From: Terriglobus albidus
GTDB lineage: Bacteria; Acidobacteriota; Terriglobia; Terriglobales; Acidobacteriaceae
Assembly (NCBI RefSeq): GCF_025685425.1
Contig: NZ_JAGTAS010000056.1
Location: forward strand, 124,001-188,000
DNA length: 64,000 nt
Direction: 5' to 3'
Under the pieces are notes generated by a model. It searched no databases. It was not told where the DNA came from and saw only the letters and a list, made by a program, of their open reading frames with translations. Position 1 is the stretch's first letter; every line of letters begins with the position of its first letter. This document shows positions 27,975-34,902 of this stretch, piece after piece. A program made the translations under genes and the position numbers.

Positions 27975-28682
27975 ATGAATCCGTTTCAGAGACATTCCGT
28001 AACACCGGCAATCTTGCTCGCCGGATTTCTGGCGATCAACACAACTCATCTCGCGGCGCAGGCCCCAGCAGCGGCTCCAACGGGTCCCATCCCTGCGTCC
28101 ACGCTTACAACTCCGTCAACACCCACTGCCGTTCCGAATCCAGCCGGATTCATCCAGCGCTGGATGGTGCTTGAACCCATCCCTGTCAATGGGCTCACAC
28201 AGAATGCAGTCCAGGCAGAAGTAAGGAAGTACGCCCTTCCCGAAGGTCTGACAGTTGTTCCGAAGAACGGTGACAAGACGAACGTCGGCGGCGCCGACCT
28301 GACGTGGCACGCCCTGGATACAAAGAACTACAACCTGAACCTCTTCCATTTTGCTCGCTCGCTTGCAAAGCCGACCTCCGATGTTTTGTTCTGGGTGACC
28401 ACGGTCGTCAACTCTCCGGTCGAGATGAATAACGTGCGTCTAGCGATCGGCTCTAACGCGGCCTCAATCTGGTGGCTCAACGGTGAAGAGGTTATCGGAA
28501 TCTACGGCGATCGTCAGACGGTCATTGATGACGGAGTATCCAAACGCCTCACCCTGAAGAAGGGCGAAAATATCATCCGCGCTGCGGTCGTAAACGGCGG
28601 AGGAGCCACCGACTTCTGCGCGAGACTGCTTGATGCCGACGATAAACCGGTCGAGGGCTACACCATCAATCTCAGGAAGTGA
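27975..28682 (+). CDS. Secreted beta-sandwich protein of unknown function
   Basis: 235 residues with a signal peptide (about 1-34, ending HLAAQA) and a Pro/Thr-rich segment (about 35-57). The mature part contains SDVLFWVTTVVNSPVEMNN, LAIGSNAASIWWLNGEEVIG and RLTLKKGENIIRAAVVNGGG. This is a PA14/galactose-binding-like beta-sandwich pattern common as an accessory domain in glycoside hydrolases and in Planctomycetes and Acidobacteria proteins. No catalytic residues are evident, so it may bind a glycan. It follows the GH43 gene by 48 bp and is probably in its operon. Confidence 0.6.
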   Translation: MNPFQRHSVTPAILLAGFLAINTTHLAAQAPAAAPTGPIPASTLTTPSTPTAVPNPAGFIQRWMVLEPIPVNGLTQNAVQAEVRKYALPEGLTVVPKNGDKTNVGGADLTWHALDTKNYNLNLFHFARSLAKPTSDVLFWVTTVVNSPVEMNNVRLAIGSNAASIWWLNGEEVIGIYGDRQTVIDDGVSKRLTLKKGENIIRAAVVNGGGATDFCARLLDADDKPVEGYTINLRK

Positions 28683-28756
28683 TCCTTCTCATTGGTTAGA
28701 GACGATGGGAGCAATTGAAACAACAACATCCCGATTCTGCTGTGTGCATCGTTTAG

Positions 28757-28900
28757 GGTGAGCTGCCTCCCGGTACGGATGCGGACTCGCTGGGGAACCT
28801 CTATGCTACGGCTCTGCATGGTATTTCGGTTCAGGCGCGTGATGGAGTGAGCGAAAAAGCCATGTTGCCTCCGTTACTAAGCCTCTTAGATTCGCGATAA
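28757..28900 (+). pseudogene. C-terminal remnant of a TetR-family regulator
   Basis: Open for 48 codons before TAA and reading ELPPGTDADSLGNLYATALH, then GISVQARDGVSEKAML. This is the characteristic end of many TetR/AcrR proteins (P.GTD...L..FYA..L.G.SVQARDG). The N-terminal DNA-binding part is absent, since a stop precedes it. It lies next to a TetR-controlled cluster with its own intact TetR, which may be a replaced or duplicated regulator. Confidence 0.6.
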
Positions 28901-29027
28901 TTCTCGTCATTCCCAAATCTGCGACCAGGGCGGAACGTTACGCTTCGGCATGGCACATAGGAAAACCCTTCGACTGTGGCGTCTCAGACGAAGATCATTC
29001 GTCCGGTCAAAAAAAAATTGAATCATA

Positions 29028-29045
29028 AGATTACGGTTGTACTCT
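29028..29045. promoter_or_regulatory. TetR operator 1 (AGATTACGGTTGTACTCT)
   Basis: Matches 14 of 18 bases of the perfect palindrome at 30922-30939. It lies about 45 bp upstream of the first small membrane protein, where it would block its promoter. The right half GTACTCT is identical in all three sites. Confidence 0.7.
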
Positions 29046-29089
29046 ATACGGGTGAGCAGGAAAAGTTTTGACATTTGAAAGGAGGGGAA

Positions 29090-29611
29090 ATGTCGCCTTC
29101 ATTGATTTTCAATTTGCATCTGGTGCTGGGTTACGTAGCCTGGTTACTTTGCACAGTCGCGTATATTCATCCAAAGCTCAAGGAGATGAATCCCGTAAAT
29201 GCCCAGCGAGTCATTGCGACGCTCCACAGTTTTAGGTTTTTCGGCCTCGTGTTTATCCTGCCCGGCGTAGTTGGCCACAACTTGCCGCAAGGCTTCGCGC
29301 CTTTCGCTGCATATGGAGATTTCGCAACTGGATTGCTGGCAATCCTTGCCCTCCTTGCGGTCAGGTTCCGTATCATCTTTTGGCCGCTGGTGGTCGGGTT
29401 CAATGTAGTGGGCGCAATCGATATCCTCGTTGACTACTACCACGGGGTCAGGCTCAATCTACCAGCCGTGTCGGGCGACTTGGGATCGACATATGCCATT
29501 GTGGTCATCTATGTGCCTTTGTTGATGATCACGCACGTCATTTCGCTTTCTCTGATGTTGCGTAGCCGGAAGACGGCTGGTGCAATCGTCCGCAATGCAG
29601 TGGCTTCCTGA
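29090..29611 (+). CDS. Small polytopic membrane protein, paralogue 1
   Basis: 173 residues with about five hydrophobic segments (near 8-25, 45-60, 78-93, 97-115, 138-158). GGAGGGG lies just before ATG 29090; the longer TTG start at 29075 is inside the ribosome site. It is clearly paralogous to the next gene: both have YVAWLL or YLAWLL, AQR.IATLHSFRF, and DYYHGVRLNLP or TYYHAVRVNLP. Conserved His-Ser-Phe-Arg and Tyr-His in membrane-flanking positions could bind a cofactor or substrate. I do not recognise a family with known function. It is under a TetR operator. Confidence 0.7.
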   Translation: MSPSLIFNLHLVLGYVAWLLCTVAYIHPKLKEMNPVNAQRVIATLHSFRFFGLVFILPGVVGHNLPQGFAPFAAYGDFATGLLAILALLAVRFRIIFWPLVVGFNVVGAIDILVDYYHGVRLNLPAVSGDLGSTYAIVVIYVPLLMITHVISLSLMLRSRKTAGAIVRNAVAS

Positions 29612-29696
29612 TTCATCCGTCCTGGAGATTCATTCCTGACCAGCAGTTTGCTGCAGGCCCCTCCGCATGGAAGGTAATTTCTGAAAGGAAACCATC

Positions 29697-30221
29697 ATGT
29701 CGACTCCGATCATCTTCGCTGTTCAATCTGTCATGAGTTACCTTGCATGGCTGCTTTGCTTTAATACCTATGTTCTACCGAAGCTTAAATTGATGGACCG
29801 CATTGCTGCACAACGCGCAATTGCTACGTTGCACAGTTTTCGCTTCATTGGGCTTGTTGTGATGGTTCCAGGCATCGTCGGCGACCATCTGCCTCTGAGC
29901 CTGGCTTCGGTCGCCGGCAGTTGGGATCTCGTGAGCGGATTGTTAGCCATCTTTGTGTTGATTACCGTACGAATTCGCCCGCTCTTTTGGTTTTTCGTCG
30001 TCACCTTCAATCTGGTTGGAATACTTGACCTCATCCTTACCTACTACCATGCGGTCCGGGTCAATCTTCCTTCCATCGCTGGACAGATGGGGGCTGCGTA
30101 CGCCATCCCAATTCTCTTCGTACCCTTATTGACTATCACGCACGTCGCCGCAGTTTATTTAATGTTGCTCCCTCAGCGTGCGATGGCTCTCTCCGACGAT
30201 GGCCTCACGATCGCCTCTTAG
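29697..30221 (+). CDS. Small polytopic membrane protein, paralogue 2
   Basis: 174 residues with the same five-segment layout as the preceding gene, 85 bp upstream. Roughly half of the positions are identical by eye, including PKLK, AQRAIATLHSFRF, the Val/Gly-Pro-Gly turn and YYHAVRVNLPS. GAAAGGAAACC precedes the ATG. A tandem pair like this may form a heterodimer in the inner membrane. Function unknown; the neighbouring thioredoxin-like protein, CcdA and zincin suggest an envelope stress or redox role, which is inference. Confidence 0.7.
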   Translation: MSTPIIFAVQSVMSYLAWLLCFNTYVLPKLKLMDRIAAQRAIATLHSFRFIGLVVMVPGIVGDHLPLSLASVAGSWDLVSGLLAIFVLITVRIRPLFWFFVVTFNLVGILDLILTYYHAVRVNLPSIAGQMGAAYAIPILFVPLLTITHVAAVYLMLLPQRAMALSDDGLTIAS

Positions 30222-30298
30222 AGTCGCTCAGCCCACTGGGCACAACCCGGATATCCTTCCTGAGTGAATGCCGGTCACTCATATTGATTTGACTTAAT

Positions 30299-30316
30299 AG
30301 ATTATGAGCGTACTCT
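30299..30316. promoter_or_regulatory. TetR operator 2 (AGATTATGAGCGTACTCT)
   Basis: Matches 15 of 18 bases of the perfect palindrome at 30922-30939 and ends 7 bp before the TetR start codon, consistent with autoregulation. Confidence 0.75.
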
Positions 30317-30323
30317 ATTCGTT

Positions 30324-30905
30324 ATGCGGTACTCCCAAGAGCACAAAGCGAAGAACCACGAGAATATCCTTTCGGTAGCTGCTCGTTCCTTCCGCGAGCA
30401 CGGTGCCGATATCAGCGGCATCGGTACCGTCATGAAAAAGGTTGGCCTGACGAAAGGGGGGTTCTATCGTCATTTTGACAGCAAAGACGATCTGTTCGTG
30501 GAGGCGGTGACTCGCGCATTTCAGGAAATGGGAAATGGCATGGTGGAAGCTGCCGAGTCCGCGCCAAAAGGTCAGGCTCTGCGGGCTATGATTGAACGTT
30601 ATTTGAGTAGGAATCATGCAAATTCGCCGGGGACAGGTTGCGTCCTCTCCGCCTTGGGGCCGGAACTCGCACGAAAGCCATTGGCCGTAAGAAGAAGGGT
30701 CGAGGCATCGTTAGATGCCTATCGAGAACGGCTGTTACCGTTTGTCCCCGGTTCTACGCGAGAAGAAAGACTCGCGAAATGCAGAGTTTTGTTCTCCAGT
30801 ATGGCCGGAGTGATGATGATGGTTCGAATCACTTCGGATCGTCAAGTGCGGGAGCAGAGACTGAGGGAAGCCAGGGATTTCTTTATAAGGAGCTTCACGG
30901 AATAA
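30324..30905 (+). CDS. TetR/AcrR family transcriptional regulator
   Basis: 193 residues, cytoplasmic. Residues about 8-55 are the TetR DNA-binding domain: HENILSVAARSFREHGADIS, then GIGTVMKKVGLTKGGFYRHF with the recognition helix ending in the family hallmark FYRHF. The remaining helices form the ligand-binding and dimer domain; NSPGTGCVLSALGPELA resembles the TetR_C group that responds to small organic or electrophilic molecules. Three operators with the same consensus surround it (29028, 30299, 30922), so it should control both membrane proteins, itself and the downstream run. It is the best-supported regulator-operator match in the window. Confidence 0.9.
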   Translation: MRYSQEHKAKNHENILSVAARSFREHGADISGIGTVMKKVGLTKGGFYRHFDSKDDLFVEAVTRAFQEMGNGMVEAAESAPKGQALRAMIERYLSRNHANSPGTGCVLSALGPELARKPLAVRRRVEASLDAYRERLLPFVPGSTREERLAKCRVLFSSMAGVMMMVRITSDRQVREQRLREARDFFIRSFTE

Positions 30906-30921
30906 TTTTTTTGCCCCGAAA

Positions 30922-30939
30922 AGAGTACGATCGTACTCT
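30922..30939. promoter_or_regulatory. TetR operator 3, perfect palindrome AGAGTACGATCGTACTCT
   Basis: An 18-bp perfect palindrome (20-22 bp with flanking A/T pairs) about 40 bp upstream of the next gene. It lies 17 bp after the TetR stop. It is probably the strongest site and controls the genes to the right. Confidence 0.85.
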
Positions 30940-30980
30940 TTCCCGTTCCACATATCTCCACTGAATCGAAAGGTAAACGG

Positions 30981-31409
30981 ATGAAACGCATAGTCACTAT
31001 TCTTCTCGGGGTGCTGACGACAGCTTCCCTGGCGCAGTCACAATCAACGACTCCTACGGCTCTGCCGAGCGTGGCAGTCCCTGCTACCACCGCTGTTCTC
31101 GTGATCGAGTCCCCCAAAGAGGGCGTCACTTTCCAACAGGTAATGGCTGTCATGCCTTTAGAGGTCCGGGCGACCGTCAAACTTTATCTCGATGGAAAAA
31201 TCCGGGAGTGGTATTCGCGTGGTGATGGCAAAGGAGTCATCTTCCTGGTCGATGCGAAGAGCGCAGATGAGGCACGGGAATTTATGGAAACACTGCCTCT
31301 TGCGAAACAAAAGCTTATGGATAGCGAGTACATTCCTGTCGGGCCCCTGATGCCACTGAGAGCTCTGATGAGTCCGAGTGCCCAGCAACAACCTCCAGCG
31401 GCTCAGTAG
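30981..31409 (+). CDS. Exported small alpha/beta-barrel protein (muconolactone isomerase/YCII-like fold)
   Basis: 142 residues. A signal peptide (MKRIVTILLGVLTTASLAQSQ) predicts export. The domain of about 90 residues (TFQQVMAVMPLEVRATVKLY, LDGKIREWYSRGDGKGVIFL, SADEAREFMETLPLAKQKLM, EYIPVGPLMPL) has the beta-alpha-beta pattern of dimeric ferredoxin-like barrels. A cytoplasmic paralogue sits at 44936-45289 with the same REWYSR, LDHEY/MDSEYIPVGPLM core. No catalytic residues are assigned. It is the first gene right of the perfect TetR operator, so it is probably induced when TetR is released. Confidence 0.7.
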   Translation: MKRIVTILLGVLTTASLAQSQSTTPTALPSVAVPATTAVLVIESPKEGVTFQQVMAVMPLEVRATVKLYLDGKIREWYSRGDGKGVIFLVDAKSADEAREFMETLPLAKQKLMDSEYIPVGPLMPLRALMSPSAQQQPPAAQ

Positions 31410-31441
31410 CAGGGCAACACCAAACGGCATAGGAGTCGATC

Positions 31442-31972
31442 ATGATTGCATCAAACGGTTTTCTCTCCGGTAGCGATTGTCTGTTGCACAGCGGCGGCTC
31501 CGCCACAGCCGCCATCAAACCCGTCCTCGCCGGAGTAGACAGAAGAGATCGTTCTAACAATCCAGGGAAGGGAAACAGGCGTTACATGGGAGCGGTTGTG
31601 TTGGTAGCCCTGTTTCTCTTTTCAATATTTACCCGGGCTGCATTTGCAGGCGATATTAAGCCCTATAACACCGCTGATTTCAATAAGCTTGCCGCCGAAG
31701 GCAAACCTATACTCCTCGATATTCGCGCAGATTGGTGTACGACTTGTGCTGCACAGGCGCCTGTGATCCGGGACTTGATGGCGCAAAGCAAATACAAGGA
31801 CCTGACGACCTTCACGATTAACTTCGACACCGACGCGGCGCTCCTGCTTGCTTACCATGTGGAGGTTCAGAGCACGTTGATCGTCTTGAAAGGAAAGCAC
31901 GAGACGGGTCGGTCGGTCGGTGATACAAGCAGGCAGGGTATCGAGCGTTTGCTGAGCGTCGTGATCCATTGA
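31442..31972 (+). CDS. Thioredoxin-like protein with N-terminal membrane anchor
   Basis: 176 residues. One hydrophobic segment at about 49-67 anchors or exports it; the domain behind it (about 72-170) is a thioredoxin fold like the C-terminal domain of DsbD, with ADWCTTCAAQ (Cys99 and Cys102). It should exchange thiols in the periplasm, receiving electrons from a CcdA-type protein; one is encoded at 32924. AGGAG with six-base spacing supports ATG 31442, giving an unusually long N-terminal tail of 48 residues; ATG 31586 would give a normal signal. The usual cis-Pro before the last strand is not obvious (VEVQSTLIVL, Ser-Thr), which is notable. Confidence 0.8.
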   Translation: MIASNGFLSGSDCLLHSGGSATAAIKPVLAGVDRRDRSNNPGKGNRRYMGAVVLVALFLFSIFTRAAFAGDIKPYNTADFNKLAAEGKPILLDIRADWCTTCAAQAPVIRDLMAQSKYKDLTTFTINFDTDAALLLAYHVEVQSTLIVLKGKHETGRSVGDTSRQGIERLLSVVIH

Positions 31973-32778
31973 AGCGAACTCAACCCGTGAACTTATTCGC
32001 TATGAGGCAAACAAAGCCGTTCGTACCGGGAGTGTCACTTCTGGGCGCAGTTGTGACACTTCTTATCCTCTATCTTCTCGTCATTTGTTATCCGCAGCCG
32101 TTCTTTCGATATTCCGTTTGGCACGACAACATTCGCCTGTATTCAACCGCCCCGATACCGCCCAACGCTGTATTCCTTCTGAAAGAAGTACAAACACGAC
32201 TTGCAACATCGCCTGCCTACGATGGCAGCGTTGAACAACGCATCTTTATCTGCGGAAGCGCTGCAGGATTTGCGTTCTTCACAAACTTTGCCGTCAAATC
32301 GAGTGGGCTCACTTATGTTTACCTCAATCGCAACATCTTCCTGCGGCCGTCCGACATTCGTCAGAACCGCTTGACCAATTATTCAGGGCTCAAGGTGATG
32401 GACGACCGGACTCTGGTTTACTACATGGCTCATGAGGTCACACACAGCCTAACCGTTTCCTATATCGGCGTTTGGCGCTACCATAGCCTTCCTAAATGGT
32501 TGAGAGAGGGCTATGCCGATTACGTCGGGAAAGGTCACGATTCCCTTCTGCATCTTCAAAGAAAATTTGAAGATTGTTCGTATCAAACCAACCGTGAATA
32601 CCTTGGTTACGAGCTGATGGCAGCATATCTGCTCGACATCAGGAACATTGGCCTGCGTGATCTTCTGGAACAAAACCACGTTTCTAACCTGGCAGCAGCG
32701 CAGGTGTATATGGATTCCCTGAAGAGATCATTGGCGTGCTCCTCTGCAGGATCGTTGGGCCGCGAGGTCGCACACTGA
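31969..32778 (+). CDS. Membrane-anchored zincin metalloprotease-like protein (HEVTH)
   Basis: 269 residues from TTG 31969, which overlaps the previous stop by four bases, suggesting coupling; ATG 32002 is an alternative. One transmembrane helix lies at about 22-42. The periplasmic part has YYMAHEVTHSL, a zinc-site HExxH at 155-159, and WLREGYADYVGKG with a Glu at 180, 21 residues on, as in gluzincin peptidases. So a zinc peptidase is likely, though substrate unknown. It sits between a thioredoxin-like protein and CcdA in the TetR cluster. I do not recognise a named family. Confidence 0.65.
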   Translation: MKRTQPVNLFAMRQTKPFVPGVSLLGAVVTLLILYLLVICYPQPFFRYSVWHDNIRLYSTAPIPPNAVFLLKEVQTRLATSPAYDGSVEQRIFICGSAAGFAFFTNFAVKSSGLTYVYLNRNIFLRPSDIRQNRLTNYSGLKVMDDRTLVYYMAHEVTHSLTVSYIGVWRYHSLPKWLREGYADYVGKGHDSLLHLQRKFEDCSYQTNREYLGYELMAAYLLDIRNIGLRDLLEQNHVSNLAAAQVYMDSLKRSLACSSAGSLGREVAH

Positions 32779-32789
32779 ACGTCACCCAT

Positions 32790-32904
32790 TAGAGGATTTC
32801 CCCTATTGCTGGGTACCCCGGAAGGAATGCAGCGGCGTTTTCATTGCGGAAAAGCATCATAGATGCGGATGCTCCGGACTACACCTACAGAAAAAATGCT
32901 CTAG
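32790..32904. repeat. MITE/REP-like element, copy 1
   Basis: About 115 bp matching 50613-50726. Ends are inverted (TAGAG-ATTTcCCCTaTTG at left, complementary to CAGAAAAAATGCTCTA at right), with a conserved interior: GCAGCGG-GTTTTCATTGCGGAA, CTACACCTACAG. No coding capacity. It splits the zincin and CcdA genes and could form a stem in the transcript. Confidence 0.75.
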
Positions 32905-32923
32905 CTGACTGGGGAGTACAGAA

Positions 32924-33652
32924 ATGGTTTCGACCCTGACGTCTTACGGCTTCGGTTTTTTAGCAGGATTACTCTCGACGTTGTCGCCGTGCGTTTTGCC
33001 CATTGTCCCGATTCTGCTGAGTTCCGCAATGAATGCACATCGCCGCGCGCCGATCGCCCTTGCGGCTGGATTAGCGGTCTCTTACGGAACCATCGGCACG
33101 ACACTTGCGTGGGCAGGCGCGGCGCTTGGATTGAACTCGGAGCTTCTACGCCGACTTGGCGCGGTGTTTCTCGCGTTGTTCGCCCTGATCATCCTATCGA
33201 GCACACTTCAGCAGCGCTTTGCAGCCGTAATCTCAGGTTTCGGTAACACTGGAAATCGGCTCCTGGCGCGCCTTCACCTAAACGGGCTATATGGGCAGTT
33301 CGTCGTCGGACTTGTTCTTGGGATGATCTGGAGTCCGTGCGTCGGACCTACCCTTGGCGCAACCATCGTCTTGGCGAGTCAAGGAAAACATCTAGCAGAC
33401 TCTGCATTGCTCATGACCTTCTTCAGCTTTGGCGCGGCATTCCCAATTGTGATCCTCGCATATATCTCACGCTCGGCCATGCTGAGTGTCCGAGGAAAAC
33501 TCCAACACGCCGGAAGAGTCGGCAAACTTGCACTCGGTTCTGCGATGTTTCTCATTGCCATTGCTACTCTTTCCGGCAAAGACAGGCAGGTGGAGGGCTG
33601 GCTTGTTCAGCATTCGCCGGCATGGCTGACGACGCTCACCACACGTTTTTGA
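32924..33652 (+). CDS. CcdA/DsbD-type cytochrome c biogenesis membrane protein
   Basis: 242 residues with six predicted helices. The two conserved cysteines are in LSTLSPCVLPIVPIL (Cys23) and LGMIWSPCVGPTLGA (Cys139), the pair that carries electrons from cytoplasmic thioredoxin across the inner membrane to periplasmic thiol proteins. It fits with the thioredoxin-like protein at 31442, together equivalent to a split DsbD. It is separated from that gene by the zincin and a MITE-like repeat. The ATG at 32924 has the weak preceding GGAG at 32912. A role in c-type cytochrome maturation or envelope thiol repair is established for the family. Confidence 0.88.
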   Translation: MVSTLTSYGFGFLAGLLSTLSPCVLPIVPILLSSAMNAHRRAPIALAAGLAVSYGTIGTTLAWAGAALGLNSELLRRLGAVFLALFALIILSSTLQQRFAAVISGFGNTGNRLLARLHLNGLYGQFVVGLVLGMIWSPCVGPTLGATIVLASQGKHLADSALLMTFFSFGAAFPIVILAYISRSAMLSVRGKLQHAGRVGKLALGSAMFLIAIATLSGKDRQVEGWLVQHSPAWLTTLTTRF

Positions 33653-33732
33653 GGTAGCTCACTCCTTGGAGTTACATATTTGCTCGTAACAACAATCATC
33701 ATGGCTCCCGCGATTGAACCGGTGTTCTCTAC

Positions 33733-34755
33733 ATGGGCCAGAAAGCGGTCACGACAATGACTCGAAAGACAATCATCGCCTGGGGAAGCTGGATCTCGAT
33801 CCCAATCACGGTTCTCGCGCTGGCCTTTGGGTTTCTTGGAAAAGCCGAAGCGCAGAGTTCGCGGCCTCAAGTCCAGGGATTCAAAGTCACTATCCTCTCC
33901 ACGATGTTGGTCGGCGATACGAACGGTATAGGCGAATGGGGGTTTGCCGCTCTGCTCGACGTGGATGGTCATAAGATCCTTATCGACACCGGAGCTCATC
34001 CAGATACCGTGATTAGAAACGCTCATGACCTGCACGTCGATTTGTCTGGAGTGCAGGAGCTGATTCTGACGCACAATCACTGGGATCATGTTAGTGGCGT
34101 GTTGACGCTTCGTCGCGAACTAATGAAAGAAAATCGGAACGCGCTCTCCGTGATCCACGCTTCAGAGGACATCTTTAGCAGCCGCCCTTCGGAAAACGGC
34201 GAGCGTAATCAGATGATCGCCCTTCGGAAGGAGTACGAGGCCACGGGTGGCCGATTCGTCGTGCACTCGTCTGGTGCGGAGTTGATTCCTGGCGTTTGGT
34301 TTACGGGACCGATCCCTCGCATCTACCCGGAACACAACTGGACCAGTTCAGGGAAGATTTTGACTGCTTCAGGACTGGTGGAAGACAACATTCCGGAAGA
34401 TTCATCTGTTGTGCTCAATTCGTCAAAAGGCTTGGTGATCATTACCGGATGCGGGCACGCCGGAATAGTGAATATCGCAACGTATGCCGAGAAGCATTTT
34501 GGCAATCGGCCCATCTATGGCGTCGTCGGTGGCTTGCATCTGTTTGCCTCTACTGATGAAGTTCTGGCCTGGACAGCGTCCAAGCTACGAGAGTTTCAGA
34601 CGGCAAACCTATTAGCAGCTCACTGCACCGGTGTTGAAGCTACATTTCGGCTGCGGGAAGAGCTCGGACTCAACCGCAAGACGGCGGTAATTGCCACCGT
34701 TGGATCATCTTTTTCCTCGGCTTCCGGCATTGAGGTGGGCCCCCTCGCGAAGTAA
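33733..34755 (+). CDS. Exported metallo-beta-lactamase-fold hydrolase
   Basis: 340 residues. A signal peptide (about 10-40, ending GKAEAQ) predicts export. The zinc motif THNHWDH is at about 113-119; the domain ITGCGHAGIVNI carries the later His ligand and GGLHLF the last. This order (HNHxDH, CGH, GGLH) is typical of the dihydropterin synthase-like (methyl-aminobenzene ribose phosphate synthase) branch and of related nonspecific MBL hydrolases, usually cytoplasmic. Export is unusual. ATG 33757 is an alternative start with the same signal peptide. Last plus-strand gene of the cluster; function beyond zinc hydrolase is not known. Confidence 0.8.
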   Translation: MGQKAVTTMTRKTIIAWGSWISIPITVLALAFGFLGKAEAQSSRPQVQGFKVTILSTMLVGDTNGIGEWGFAALLDVDGHKILIDTGAHPDTVIRNAHDLHVDLSGVQELILTHNHWDHVSGVLTLRRELMKENRNALSVIHASEDIFSSRPSENGERNQMIALRKEYEATGGRFVVHSSGAELIPGVWFTGPIPRIYPEHNWTSSGKILTASGLVEDNIPEDSSVVLNSSKGLVIITGCGHAGIVNIATYAEKHFGNRPIYGVVGGLHLFASTDEVLAWTASKLREFQTANLLAAHCTGVEATFRLREELGLNRKTAVIATVGSSFSSASGIEVGPLAK

Positions 34756-34902
34756 TGCATAGAACGTTGTCTCCGCAAGCGTAATCGTGCCAAGCAATTG
34801 GCTACCGTAACCTGGCTCGGTTCATCTGATTTGGGGTGGACGGGTGCCGCACGCCGGCTGCGAGGGTTGGTTCTCGAAATTGAAGAGAGCAACTCAACCT
34901 GT

